Shown here: positions 1 to 8,600 of the stretch, piece by piece
Layout: every line of letters begins with the position of its first letter
How positions within the stretch are numbered: position 1 is the stretch's first letter
Assembly: GCA_023394955.1 (NCBI GenBank)
Contig: JAEWZY010000023.1
Location: 36,351-100,350 of the forward strand
Direction: 5' to 3'
From: Bacillota bacterium
Lineage (GTDB): Bacteria; Bacillota; UBA4882; UBA8346
Length of the DNA: 64,000 nt
Notes under the pieces: generated by a model
Seen by the model: only the letters and a program-made list of their open reading frames with translations
What the model was told of the DNA's origin: nothing
Databases searched by the model: none
Position numbers and translations under genes: made by a program

Positions 1-191
1 ACGCCCTTTTTCCGTTAGGTTCGGTTCAAGAGGCTTATCGGAAAATTAGACAAGTTTGGCAATCCCAACAAGCTGACGACCGGTTGGAAACTAAAATCTG
101 GCCCGATTTAGGTCACGAATTCAATCAGGAACAGCAAAATGCGGCTTTTCAATGGCTGGACCACTGGATAAACCCAATTTCAAGAGGATAA
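1..191 (+). CDS. alpha/beta hydrolase (dienelactone-hydrolase-like), C-terminal fragment
   Basis: The reading frame beginning at base 3 is open from the window edge to a TAA at 189-191 and encodes the last 62 residues of a protein. The segment contains DLGHEF, which looks like the catalytic-histidine motif of an alpha/beta hydrolase. It is followed by an amphipathic helix (AAFQWLDHWI) like the C-terminal helix of dienelactone-hydrolase or acyl-esterase family members. The nucleophile and acid residues lie outside the window, so substrate and exact family cannot be given. The gene reads in the same direction as the GGDEF/HD-GYP gene that follows after about 200 bases. Confidence 0.6.
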   Translation, partial: ALFPLGSVQEAYRKIRQVWQSQQADDRLETKIWPDLGHEFNQEQQNAAFQWLDHWINPISRG

Positions 192-400
192 ACGCCTTTG
201 GGTTCACTATATTAGACGGTATCTCTCCGTGCCGAAGAAATCACGGTCGCTATTGAAACATTCATTTAAAGTTATTCGGCAAATGTGTCGAGAATTAAAT
301 TAAATGTTCCAGTGACGTCAAGCTGTAAGTTTAAATACTTGAATGACTAAGATCGATAGGCGCTCCATAAAAGTCTTCTCTTTCCGACGGAGGAATACGA

Positions 401-2401
401 TTGATAAGAGACCTCTTGCTATCAATGATCGCCATTATTATTTTAAGCGGGACATTAACTTTCGTATGTTTATTCCTTTGGTTCCGGGTCCGCCGAGATT
501 ATCTCCTTGATTGGACCATCGGTTGGGGTTTATATTGTCTTCACTTTATTCTTGTTATTGGCGGATACCACTCCGGGTTCTCTTTACTAAATCATTTCGG
601 TGATATTCTCACCTCGTTCTCGGTGTTCTTCTTATTTTTCGGAGTATTAAAACTGAGTGAAACGCCAATATTAAAATACCGTTGGTTATGGATCTGGCCG
701 ATCATCAATTCCATTTGGAGTTTCTATTGGAACCTGGTTCATCACCCTAGACTAGCTGGTATCCCAGTTGCGATTACCTTCGGTTTGATTCAAGTGACAA
801 TTGGGATTATTTTAATAAAGAAGTATCCCACCCGTAAATATGCGTCTGAATTGGTACTCGGGTGGAGTATGGTATTATGGGGAATCCATAAGTTAGATCA
901 TCCCATCATCCGCTACATTCCCCAAATGGCTCCTTTCGGTTATTTACTCGGCAGCCTCTTCGCTTTTATTTCAGCCGTTTCCATGTTGTTGTTGGTGATT
1001 GAAGAGACAGGCCAAGAACGGGATCTATTCACGGAAAGATTTAGAAAGCTCTTTGAGTATTCCAATGATATCGTCCTCTTCATCGGGCTAGATGGCAGAA
1101 TTATCGACGCCAATCAGGCCGCCCTCGAAAAATACGGTTACTCTAAAGAAGAATTGCTTGTGATGACAGTTTTCGATTTGCACCGCGATGAAGACTGTAA
1201 ACTCATTGAGGAACAATTAAGCGCTGTTTTTGTAGGAATAGCTCTTGAAACAATACACTATGGTAAGAGCGGGATTAGTTTTCCGGTAGAGATTCATTAC
1301 GTAGAAGCTTCTATCGGAAGAGAGCGGGTTTGGATGAGTATCATCCGGGATACCACCGAACGTAAACAAGCTGCGATTATTCAGAGAAAATTAAATTTTA
1401 CCGACAGCCTGACTGGATTACCAAACCGAAGGTATCTTGAAGAAAATCTGAATACCTTCGATAATACGGACTATTTACCAATTAGCGTTGTGATTGGGGA
1501 TTTGAATGGTTTAAAGCTGATTAACGACGCTTTTGGACATAAAACCGGAGATCAATTACTCAAAGAAATGGCTATGCTGCTTCTGAAATCGTGCAGCCCC
1601 GAGGATCTGATAATTCGTTGGGGTGGCGATGAATTCCTATTGTTTTTACCTAATACCAATGCCAAGGCTGCCGAGCGTCTCTGCGAAAAAATCAAGCAAC
1701 AGTGTCAACAGACGGATTCAGTCCCGATCTTGCCCAGCATCGCCCTGGGTTACGCCGTTAAAGAAACGACCTCCCAAGTTATGGCGGAGGTCTTCAAAAT
1801 TGCGGAAGATCGGATGTACCGTAATAAACTTCTCGAAAATGACAGTTCTCGAAAAGCTATTATTTTATCTTTACAAAATACTCTTTTTGAACGGAGTTAT
1901 GAAACCGAACAACATGCCGAGCGTTTGAAAAACCTCGCTTTTGAAATGGGTCGCAAAATCGGCCTTGCCGCCAATCAAATGGATGATCTGGCGCTACTAG
2001 CCACCCTGCATGATATCGGGAAATTGGCCATTCCCGAAAAAATCTTGTCTAAACCGGGACCGTTATCTACCGAGGAATGGTCCATCATGAAAAAACACCC
2101 TAGTATCGGACATCGGATCATCCAGGACATTCCCGACCTGGCCCATATCGCCGAGGCTATCCTAGCCCATCACGAGCGCTGGGACGGCAATGGTTATCCA
2201 AACGGACTTAAAAAAACTGAGATTCCTTTAATCGCACGTATTCTTTCAATCGTCGATTCTTATGACGCAATGACCCATAAACGTGTTTATCAAGAGGCCA
2301 TCAGTCACGAACAAGCGTTAGCGGAGATCGCCGGTTGCGCCGGGAGTCAGTTCGATCCGGATTTGGCGAAGCTATTTTTAGAAACGCATAATACGAATTA
2401 A
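401..2401 (+). CDS. membrane PAS-GGDEF-HD-GYP protein, c-di-GMP turnover
   Basis: A predicted bifunctional cyclic-di-GMP enzyme. About seven hydrophobic segments occupy residues 5-205, followed by a PAS domain (about 215-335), a GGDEF diguanylate cyclase domain with an intact GGDEF at 408-412, and an HD-GYP phosphodiesterase domain. The HD-GYP domain has the HD pair at 537-538 (HDIGKLAIP) and HHERWDGNGYP at 590-600, the hallmark of active enzymes. The residue where the inhibitory-site arginine (RxxD) normally sits upstream of GGDEF is serine (SPED), so classical product inhibition may be absent. The start is TTG at 401, supported by GGAGG 8 bases upstream. It reads toward the origin, against most neighbours, and its end overlaps the convergent small gene by 4 bases. 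The signal sensed by the membrane part is unknown. Confidence 0.9.
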   Translation: MIRDLLLSMIAIIILSGTLTFVCLFLWFRVRRDYLLDWTIGWGLYCLHFILVIGGYHSGFSLLNHFGDILTSFSVFFLFFGVLKLSETPILKYRWLWIWPIINSIWSFYWNLVHHPRLAGIPVAITFGLIQVTIGIILIKKYPTRKYASELVLGWSMVLWGIHKLDHPIIRYIPQMAPFGYLLGSLFAFISAVSMLLLVIEETGQERDLFTERFRKLFEYSNDIVLFIGLDGRIIDANQAALEKYGYSKEELLVMTVFDLHRDEDCKLIEEQLSAVFVGIALETIHYGKSGISFPVEIHYVEASIGRERVWMSIIRDTTERKQAAIIQRKLNFTDSLTGLPNRRYLEENLNTFDNTDYLPISVVIGDLNGLKLINDAFGHKTGDQLLKEMAMLLLKSCSPEDLIIRWGGDEFLLFLPNTNAKAAERLCEKIKQQCQQTDSVPILPSIALGYAVKETTSQVMAEVFKIAEDRMYRNKLLENDSSRKAIILSLQNTLFERSYETEQHAERLKNLAFEMGRKIGLAANQMDDLALLATLHDIGKLAIPEKILSKPGPLSTEEWSIMKKHPSIGHRIIQDIPDLAHIAEAILAHHERWDGNGYPNGLKKTEIPLIARILSIVDSYDAMTHKRVYQEAISHEQALAEIAGCAGSQFDPDLAKLFLETHNTN

Positions 2402-2613
2402 TCCTTTATTTCCAAGCTTTTTATTCGACCGGCAAACTTTTCAATTCTCCCGATTTCACCTTTGACTTCATACTCATAGATCCACATCGCCGCTTCCTTA
2501 TAGCTCTCAACTACTCGAATTTCGATCAAACATTCTTCAGCCGCTTTAATAACCCTTTTGGGTTCTACTGAAGTGAAGACCGTCTCAGTGAATACCATTA
2601 GCCTGTCCATCAT
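2398..2613 (-). CDS. hypothetical small protein, translationally coupled to MFS transporter
   Basis: A 71-residue acidic protein that I do not recognise. Its ATG overlaps the stop of the upstream transporter gene in an ATGA-type junction (4 bases). This suggests translational coupling, a small partner or a regulatory subunit. The sequence looks like a compact alpha/beta fold with no membrane segment, cysteine motif or signal peptide. An internal ATG 15 bases downstream (MVFTET) could also be the start. The reading frame is intact and sits tightly between two real genes, which is the main reason to believe it. Function cannot be inferred. Confidence 0.55.
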   Translation of the reverse strand: MMDRLMVFTETVFTSVEPKRVIKAAEECLIEIRVVESYKEAAMWIYEYEVKGEIGRIEKFAGRIKSLEIKD

Positions 2614-4001
2614 TCACTGCCTTTCATTAGTGATCGGCCGTTGGAACCATTCAGTTGGGCCGGGCAAATATTTACCCCCCTAGTCTCTTCGATCAGGCAA
2701 GTAAAGAGCACCCCTAGCACTAAAACTACCGCGCACAACCAGAACCCATTCCGGTAGGCCGATAAAGGATAGACCCGGACGCCCTGTTCTATGGCGCCTT
2801 GCCAGTTATGGTCCAACACCCATCCAAAGAGCGGCTGCATCAGGGCAGCCCCGAAAAATGACCCTGAATTAACCAGCCCGGATACCATCCCTGTCATAGC
2901 CGGTGGGGTAACCTCTTTGCCGCAAGCGACATTCAAGTTTACCCCCGACATTCCCAGTCCGATCCCGAAACAAAGGGGATAAAGGGCCCATAACGGCGGT
3001 TTGCCTCCGTTCCAAAGGGTTAGGATCAACCATAAAACCAGAAAACCAATGGAAGTCACCACATTTGGTAAACGGCGCACTGCAAAACGATCGGAAATGA
3101 ACCCGATCAAAGGCGCGCCGATCATCGTTCCCGCAGACATAACCATAGTATAATTGGAAGCCGCCACCCGCGACATTCCGTAAATTTGCATCAAATACGG
3201 CACTCCCCATAGACCCATGAAGGCCATATAAACGCCATAAACCGCTACTGACGCTAAAAAAGGCCACCAAATGGCCCTATTCCCCATCACAGTTCTAAAA
3301 CTGTCAATTAATTGATAATTAGTGGCTGCCATCCTTTTAGACTCATTTTTAACCACGTCTTCCTCTGGTTCTAACATGGAGATATCCGGTAACCCCAGGT
3401 CAACCGGGCGATCTCTCACCCAGCGCCAACAGGCTATGGTTACGATTAATGAATACACAGTAATAACCGAGAATGCAATCCGCCAGCCGAAATGATCAAC
3501 CATTAAGGCCAAAGGGGTGGTGGCTAACAGAAACCCCAAACTGCCCACTACGACTATCAACCCGGTCATAGTGGTAAATTCCCGGGTCCGGAACCATTCG
3601 GCATGGATTTTAACTACGTTTATGTAGATTAAGCCTACCCCGATGCTGGATATGATCCGGCCGATATACAACATGGGAATATTCTGGGCCGTACTAAACA
3701 CAATCGCTCCAAGAGTAGCTGTGATTAACGCTAGCAGCACCGTACGCCGGGGACCGAACCAATCGGCAAAAATGCCGGCCGGCACCTGCATCGCGGCATA
3801 AGTATAAAAATAAACCGAAGCTAAACCACCGATATCAGCCGCTCGGGCGATTGAAAATTCCCGCATTAAACTGTCGGTCATTACCCCCGTAGCAGTCCGG
3901 TGAAAATAGGAAAGTAATAATGCGAAGGCCATTGGTGTCCAAACGATCCAGCGACGCCGGTTTAATTCTTTGAATTGCTGTTTCAATAGAGGTTCCATCA
4001 A
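2610..4001 (-). CDS. MFS transporter
   Basis: A 463-residue protein with about twelve hydrophobic segments and the typical major facilitator layout. The loop after segment 2 has DWFGPRRT, a match to the MFS signature GxxxDRxGRRR, and the equivalent loop in the second half has DRFAVRR. Overall it resembles the sugar-phosphate/organic-anion side of the MFS, but the substrate is not visible from sequence. It is the upstream member of a two-gene unit with the small coupled gene at 2398-2613. A run of about 120 bases without genes separates it from the nuclease-like gene upstream. Confidence 0.85.
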   Translation of the reverse strand: MMEPLLKQQFKELNRRRWIVWTPMAFALLLSYFHRTATGVMTDSLMREFSIARAADIGGLASVYFYTYAAMQVPAGIFADWFGPRRTVLLALITATLGAIVFSTAQNIPMLYIGRIISSIGVGLIYINVVKIHAEWFRTREFTTMTGLIVVVGSLGFLLATTPLALMVDHFGWRIAFSVITVYSLIVTIACWRWVRDRPVDLGLPDISMLEPEEDVVKNESKRMAATNYQLIDSFRTVMGNRAIWWPFLASVAVYGVYMAFMGLWGVPYLMQIYGMSRVAASNYTMVMSAGTMIGAPLIGFISDRFAVRRLPNVVTSIGFLVLWLILTLWNGGKPPLWALYPLCFGIGLGMSGVNLNVACGKEVTPPAMTGMVSGLVNSGSFFGAALMQPLFGWVLDHNWQGAIEQGVRVYPLSAYRNGFWLCAVVLVLGVLFTCLIEETRGVNICPAQLNGSNGRSLMKGSE

Positions 4002-4123
4002 AAACTATCTCCTGTTGATATTAGCTTAAACATCAGTTCTCCATTTATAAGGTGAATCCTGTCCGCTCCGCTCCGTTCCGGAATTAGCTGTCGTGAATAC
4101 GTTAAGCAATGTTTCTAATCCGG

Positions 4124-4948
4124 TTAACGCATTCTTCGTCCGGCTTTAGCCACTACCCGGATATTTTCCGGGCTCTCGGTCAGTCGCACTTGATCGTCGC
4201 GCACTTCTACTAAATCTTGAAGGCCGCATTCTTCATTACACGACAAAATAGCGACTCTTTCATTACGTTTTTCAAGGAAGTCTAAAAATCCACCCAAGGA
4301 ATCGTGTTGTCTCAGAAATTCTTGGAGACGCCGCCAGAGTTTGGGCCAAATCGGCGGAATAGTCGCTAAATCGGCGTAGTTATGAACGGTTACTCCTGTG
4401 TTTGTCTGATCAACCGACCAGTAGCCCGAACCCCCACTTTTAGCTTTGGCGATCGCCTTGTTAAATTCCTCCCGGAGCGATGTAAAAAGAGTATTGTAAT
4501 ACAGCGGATACCCAAAACCGGCTTTTGCCAGCTTGAGATTTACTGAGATCCGGGCCATTGTCCCGTCTAAAAAGATTTCCGTTCCATCCTGGAGGCTGGT
4601 CTTTCCTGCAAAAACAAAGGCAATGGGACGGCCCGATCGATCATCAGTCATCCGGGTAAGGATGTAACCTGCCGGTTCCGGATTATTACTTTTGTCGTAC
4701 CCAATCAACTGTAACATATTATCAAGGGATTGGGTAGCTAAAGACTTAATAGCCCCTTTTTCAATCGCATCGATACCCTCAAAACGTAGTTGAACAGTGT
4801 CTTTTGTTTTAGTTCCTTTCCCAAGTCGAGGAGCGACGCCTTCCAGCTTCGCCCAAAGATTCAGGTTATCGGCGCGGAAACGAACTGAATCCCCATCGGG
4901 GATTCCGGCTTGCGGCATAAACCTCCCTTTAACGAGTAAGAATGGCAT
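4124..4948 (-). CDS. staphylococcal-nuclease-like (thermonuclease fold) protein
   Basis: 274 residues. The first two thirds resemble the SNase fold: DGDS near residue 18 matches the metal-site DGDT, LRFEGIDAIE carries the positions of catalytic Arg35 and Glu43, and DDRSGRPIAF carries that of Arg87. A helix with YYNTLF...A.A...GYW matches the C-terminal helix of the fold. All three catalytic positions appear retained, although spacing is looser than in secreted nucleases and there is no signal peptide, so the protein is probably cytoplasmic. The last 80 residues form an unassigned region with a CNEEC pair. The ATG at 4948 has AGGAG 7 bases upstream. Nuclease activity is an inference. Confidence 0.65.
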   Translation of the reverse strand: MPFLLVKGRFMPQAGIPDGDSVRFRADNLNLWAKLEGVAPRLGKGTKTKDTVQLRFEGIDAIEKGAIKSLATQSLDNMLQLIGYDKSNNPEPAGYILTRMTDDRSGRPIAFVFAGKTSLQDGTEIFLDGTMARISVNLKLAKAGFGYPLYYNTLFTSLREEFNKAIAKAKSGGSGYWSVDQTNTGVTVHNYADLATIPPIWPKLWRRLQEFLRQHDSLGGFLDFLEKRNERVAILSCNEECGLQDLVEVRDDQVRLTESPENIRVVAKAGRRMR

Positions 4949-5028
4949 GAATATTCTCCTTAGTCGATTTATATTTTATAGAATATTCATTAAAAGATCG
5001 GTTTGTTTTTGGGCTAGATGATCATATA

Positions 5029-5508
5029 TTATTTATGATACTTCTCCCCCCGGTTAATCTTACACGCCCGGTAAATCTGCTCCAACAGAATCACCCGGAA
5101 CAACTGGTGAGGAAAGGTGAACTCCGAAAAACTCAACTTCAGATCGGCTTTCTTTAACAACCCGTCCGCCAAACCCAAGGAACCCCCGATAATAAAAGTG
5201 ACCGGCATGCCATTGGCCTCCTTGTCCTTGAGCAACTCCGCAAACTTAACGGAGCTCAGCTGCTGCCCCTTCCGGTCGAGGGCTATTAAATACTCCCCCG
5301 CCCTGAGCCGGCGGGCGATGGACTCCCCTTCCCGTTGCAACACTTGTTCCCCTCGGGCAGGACTACAATTATCAGGGCAAGGCAGGTCCGGCGCCTCCTT
5401 AATCTCCAATTTCAGATAGGGCTTGAGTCTTTTCATGTATTCCGCCTGCGCCCCCTGAAAATAGGCCTCTTTCAGCTTTCCGACGGCGATGATCTTAATT
5501 TGAAGCAT
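5029..5508 (-). CDS. rlmH: 23S rRNA (pseudouridine-1915-N3)-methyltransferase RlmH
   Basis: A 159-residue SPOUT methyltransferase that methylates pseudouridine 1915 in helix 69 of 23S rRNA. Family length and motifs fit: FIIGGSLGL is the SAM-binding trefoil-knot loop, and the C-terminus runs LSFSEFTFPHQL and EQIYRACKI...YHK. Its ATG shares one base with the stop of the upstream IMP-cyclohydrolase-like gene (TAATG junction), so the two are probably translationally coupled. In Bacillus rlmH also lies near the origin downstream of an htrA-family gene, as here. Confidence 0.97.
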   Translation of the reverse strand: MLQIKIIAVGKLKEAYFQGAQAEYMKRLKPYLKLEIKEAPDLPCPDNCSPARGEQVLQREGESIARRLRAGEYLIALDRKGQQLSSVKFAELLKDKEANGMPVTFIIGGSLGLADGLLKKADLKLSFSEFTFPHQLFRVILLEQIYRACKINRGEKYHK

Positions 5509-6230
5509 TATCGATGTTTATTAATGAGCTTCATTTTAATTTCTTTCCCTTCACAACTCACTAACTTCACCACTAATGACACTCTATTTTCCTCGTTGAG
5601 CATCTTCCAATAAAATTCCGCCGTTTGGTCGATATCATTAAAGACCCTTACCAACTTGGGATCTCCCGCGAAAGACGGTAAAGGGTTTCCGTCGCTTTCA
5701 TAAGTATGGATGCAATGACCGTAGCCGGGAATGAACTTGTTGTAATAGTAAAAAGCCCGGTGGCAATAATCGGGGTTTCGGCTTTCCGACTTCAAAACCG
5801 ATAAAGAGTAATTAGGAGAGTTATTTAACTCCAACACTCCCGAGATCCGCGGCGTATAATTGGGAACATCCGGTTCAAATTCCCTGGTTTTGAGCGCATC
5901 AACGAAAGTTTTTCCCTGTTTCAAAAAATTATAGACGGTATCGGTCTGATCCCCGTTGGTGACGATATGGCAGCCGTTAAGGTCTTTAACCGGGTAATAA
6001 ATGATGAGCGAGGGGTCTTCGAGCTTGCTCTCATCAAAGGCCTTGGTCCGGATGGAGCTTCCTTCTTGCACAAAGATCCGGTTCCGGCTGTTATTGCTCC
6101 GACCCATAATCCAATAGAGTTGAATATAATTTTTCCGATCCGGGCTTTGCCCGATAATGATACCCCTGCCGGGATAAGAGTTGTTTTTTAGACTTGCCTC
6201 ATTTAATAAAGCCTTTTTTTCCAGATCCAT
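5508..6230 (-). CDS. IMP cyclohydrolase-like protein (PurO family)
   Basis: A 240-residue protein with the signature start of the archaeal-type IMP cyclohydrolase family: NSYPGRGIIIG, then YWIMGRSNNSRNR, and later CHRAFYYYNKF. In archaea PurO closes the inosine ring from FAICAR at the last step of purine synthesis. Clostridial relatives of this family exist and their role is less certain. I place the start at the ATG at 6230, which has AAGGA 8 bases upstream; the in-frame ATG at 6239 abuts the same ribosome-binding site and is less likely. It is coupled to rlmH by a one-base overlap. Whether it does purine synthesis or another nucleotide reaction cannot be told here. Confidence 0.8.
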   Translation of the reverse strand: MDLEKKALLNEASLKNNSYPGRGIIIGQSPDRKNYIQLYWIMGRSNNSRNRIFVQEGSSIRTKAFDESKLEDPSLIIYYPVKDLNGCHIVTNGDQTDTVYNFLKQGKTFVDALKTREFEPDVPNYTPRISGVLELNNSPNYSLSVLKSESRNPDYCHRAFYYYNKFIPGYGHCIHTYESDGNPLPSFAGDPKLVRVFNDIDQTAEFYWKMLNEENRVSLVVKLVSCEGKEIKMKLINKHR

Positions 6231-6300
6231 TTTGATCATCCTTTTATAATTTTCTCAATGGTTACATTTTACCATAGAAATAGTTAGCTGTAGTTGAGTA

Positions 6301-6573
6301 TTATTTATGAGAACTCGCCATATTCCTTTTAGTCTTAAAATCATAATTAATAATAATTTTTACCAATCGTTAAATGATTGGAACTCAACGTTTACCTTCT
6401 TTTACTCATCGTTTAATAATTGGAACTAATCATTTAGTAATTTTTACCGATCATTTGGTAATCAGAACTGATCAATTAGTAATCTTTACTAACCATTTGC
6501 CAATCTTTACTTAATGTTTAGTAATGGAGACTAATCGTATAGTAGCGAGCGCTTATCGTTTAGTAAGTACGAC
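6301..6573. repeat. degenerate 21-bp tandem repeat array
   Basis: Ten consecutive units of exactly 21 bases run from 6364 to 6573, for example at 6427-6447 and 6469-6489. The shared core is roughly TCATTTAGTAATNNNNAC, with TTTAGTAA or a close variant at the same offset in most units. At least two more decayed units in phase extend back to about 6322 (TTTAGT at the same offset), and possibly a third to 6301. Phase is kept without any indel, but identity between units is low, so the array is old or under constraint for spacing rather than for sequence. There is no open frame through it because TAA recurs at the unit boundary. It fills the space between the htrA terminator and the IMP-cyclohydrolase-like gene. 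Confidence 0.85.
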
Positions 6574-6593
6574 TAAAAGCTATAAGACGGCAT

Positions 6594-6618
6594 AAAAAGA
6601 GGCGTACGCCTCTTTTTA
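6594..6618 (-). terminator. terminator of htrA
   Basis: A perfect 24-base palindrome, AAAAAGAGGCGT and its complement, at 6594-6617. On the minus strand the hairpin ends in a run of T. It overlaps the htrA stop codon (6616-6618), so transcription ends right after translation. Confidence 0.9.
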
Positions 6619-7818
6619 TGGTTTCATTTCATCAATTGTCACCGTAACCTGCTTAAGCTCGTTCCCCCGGTAGAAATCCAACTTGAGCTTGGTTCCGATC
6701 TTATACTTGCCGATTACTTCGCGGAAATCCTCTGTTCCCATTGTTTGCCCATTTATCTTAATGATAATATCCCCAGGCAGTAACCCTCCCAAATGGGCCG
6801 GAGCGTTTTTAACCACTCTTACGATTAAAATTCCCTGATCGGTCGGTAACTTTCTTTGCAGCCGGTACTCCAAAGACCTTATATTTTCCGGTGTCAAGCT
6901 AAAATAACCGATTCCCAACCCCGGACGGCTAACATATCCTTTAGCGATTAATTGGTCCGCCACAGTTTTAGCGGTATTACCGGGAATAGCAAAACCGATC
7001 CCCTGAGATTTAGCGGCAATCGCCGTATTAATCCCGATTATTCGCCCGCTGCTGTTCAAAAGCGGCCCGCCGGAATTTCCCGGATTAATGGAAGCGTCGG
7101 TCTGAAGCATATTACGGAGGACTAAATCAGCGCTAAGCTCCACCGTCCGGCCTTTAGCGCTGACCACCCCTACTGTAACCGTATTTCGAAATTGTTTGTC
7201 CAACGGGTTACCAATAGCGATGGCCACTTGTCCCTCTTGGACTGTATCGGAGTTGGCCCATTGTGGAGCCGGAAGATTGTTATGGTTGATCTTTAACACT
7301 GCCAAATCCGTCTGCGGGTCCGCCCCCACCACCTTAGCCGGGTATGATTTCCCATCTCCAAGGACTACTAAAATCTGATCGGCCGCTGCTCCTTTTAAGC
7401 CATTAATTACATGATAATTCGTCAATAGATAACCGTCGCTCCGATAAACCACACCGGTCCCTAAACTTTGAATATTACGGAGTTCAGGGCCGGTAAAAAA
7501 ATCAAAATCTTCCACCACTGTAGAAGTGGTGATCATCGCTACCGAAGGGCTGACCCGCTTGACCACGTTGATCGTTGCTTTTTCAGATTCATTCAACGAG
7601 AGAGAATTGACCGGAGTCACGGGTTTTTGTTCGACCTGGACCTGTGGTTGCCGAGGTTGAGGAACCGGTTGAATGTCTGTTTGACCCACCAGAGCCGGTC
7701 CAAAACCGGTAAACTTAACCGCTACTACAACCATCAAGGCCCCGACAATACCGGCGATTATCGCTGTAATAATAAAAGGGAATTGGCGTTCATGCATGTC
7801 GAACCGGAACTGATTCAT
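6616..7818 (-). CDS. htrA: HtrA/DegP-family membrane serine protease
   Basis: A 400-residue trypsin-like S1C protease anchored by one membrane segment (about residues 14-37) with the protease facing outward. The catalytic triad is visible as His136 (TNYHV), Asp171 (TDLAVL) and Ser249 (GNSGGP). A single PDZ domain follows at about 300-395. A proline-rich linker lies at 50-70. The family degrades or refolds misfolded exported proteins. The ATG has GGAGG 8 bases upstream. The position near rlmH and the origin matches the htrC/yyxA locus of Bacillus, but the walRK two-component genes that usually precede it are not in this window. Confidence 0.95.
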   Translation of the reverse strand: MNQFRFDMHERQFPFIITAIIAGIVGALMVVVAVKFTGFGPALVGQTDIQPVPQPRQPQVQVEQKPVTPVNSLSLNESEKATINVVKRVSPSVAMITTSTVVEDFDFFTGPELRNIQSLGTGVVYRSDGYLLTNYHVINGLKGAAADQILVVLGDGKSYPAKVVGADPQTDLAVLKINHNNLPAPQWANSDTVQEGQVAIAIGNPLDKQFRNTVTVGVVSAKGRTVELSADLVLRNMLQTDASINPGNSGGPLLNSSGRIIGINTAIAAKSQGIGFAIPGNTAKTVADQLIAKGYVSRPGLGIGYFSLTPENIRSLEYRLQRKLPTDQGILIVRVVKNAPAHLGGLLPGDIIIKINGQTMGTEDFREVIGKYKIGTKLKLDFYRGNELKQVTVTIDEMKP

Positions 7819-7889
7819 CCGTATTTCCTCCGTTTATTCATCCAGACAATAGTTCTACTTCAGTAATCTATCTTTAAATTCTAACGTAA

Positions 7890-8600
7890 TTATTTAATCC
7901 CGGTTCCCCCGAGCCGCAATTGGTAAATGTCAATTTGATGAGTATTATTTTCATATATTACCGGCACCCGCGATTGCTTTACCAGCCAACCCCGGTCCGT
8001 CAACTCTAATACGAACTGCAAAGCGTAATCCCTACCCGGGTCCGCCAGTAAAACTAGTCCATCGGGCTTAATCGAATTTGCCATAATTCCGGCCAGATCC
8101 CGGTGCAATGTTTTTTCGTAAAGAATATCAGCCCCAAGTATAAAGTCGAATTTTTCGACTAATGGAAACTGACGCCAATCAGCCAATAAAAGCCGGGGTT
8201 CAGATAGTCCGTTCCGTAAAGAGTTTACCCTGATAAACTGCAAAGCGCCTTCCACATAATCGGTCTGGAGTAGCTTGGCCCCGGCCAGCCTGGCGACGAT
8301 ACCGGCCAAACCGATACCCGCCCCTAGTTCTAGCCCGGAACGGCCTTGCAATAAGTCCCGGTTATTTAAAAGATAACGGGACAAACCGAGGGACGCCGGC
8401 CATAATTCCGCCCAAAACGGAATTTGATCGGCGTCGGTTACTCCTTCTAAGAGCTCATCCAGATCAGCCACTTTAATTAATTCCAGTGCATAAGCCCCGA
8501 ATTCCACCGGTACCCTTTGTAACCTAAACCGTTGCTTTAATTCCCGGAATAAATGATCCGCGGCCACCACTGCTTGGACGGTCAAGCGGCCTTTCCCCAT
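7890..8600 (-). CDS. class I SAM-dependent methyltransferase (methyltransferase-16 type)
   Basis: About 236 residues with a Rossmann methyltransferase core: motif I ELGAGIGLAG, an acidic residue ending the second strand (TDY), and GADILYE followed by LLADPGRDY. This arrangement resembles the METTL/ETFB-lysine methyltransferase family (PF10294 type), which usually modifies proteins. The actual substrate is unknown. It overlaps the end of the phosphohexomutase gene. The ATG at 8600 has only a weak ribosome-binding site; a TTG at 8585, overlapping the upstream TGA with GGGGAAAGG before it, is an equally good start and would remove five residues. Confidence 0.75.
   Translation of the reverse strand: MGKGRLTVQAVVAADHLFRELKQRFRLQRVPVEFGAYALELIKVADLDELLEGVTDADQIPFWAELWPASLGLSRYLLNNRDLLQGRSGLELGAGIGLAGIVARLAGAKLLQTDYVEGALQFIRVNSLRNGLSEPRLLLADWRQFPLVEKFDFILGADILYEKTLHRDLAGIMANSIKPDGLVLLADPGRDYALQFVLELTDRGWLVKQSRVPVIYENNTHQIDIYQLRLGGTGIK

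Noticed and set aside
192..303. A 40-codon open stretch with QEDKRLWVHYIRRYLSV after the partial hydrolase gene
   Set aside because: No start codon or ribosome-binding site, and no convincing homology; it may be a fragment, but I cannot support a pseudogene call.
2869..3270. 133-residue minus-strand open frame inside the MFS gene
   Set aside because: It lies entirely within the MFS gene in another frame and has no ribosome-binding site or domain.
6301..6573. CRISPR array at the 21-bp repeats
   Set aside because: Units abut with no spacers, are too degenerate, and no cas genes are nearby.
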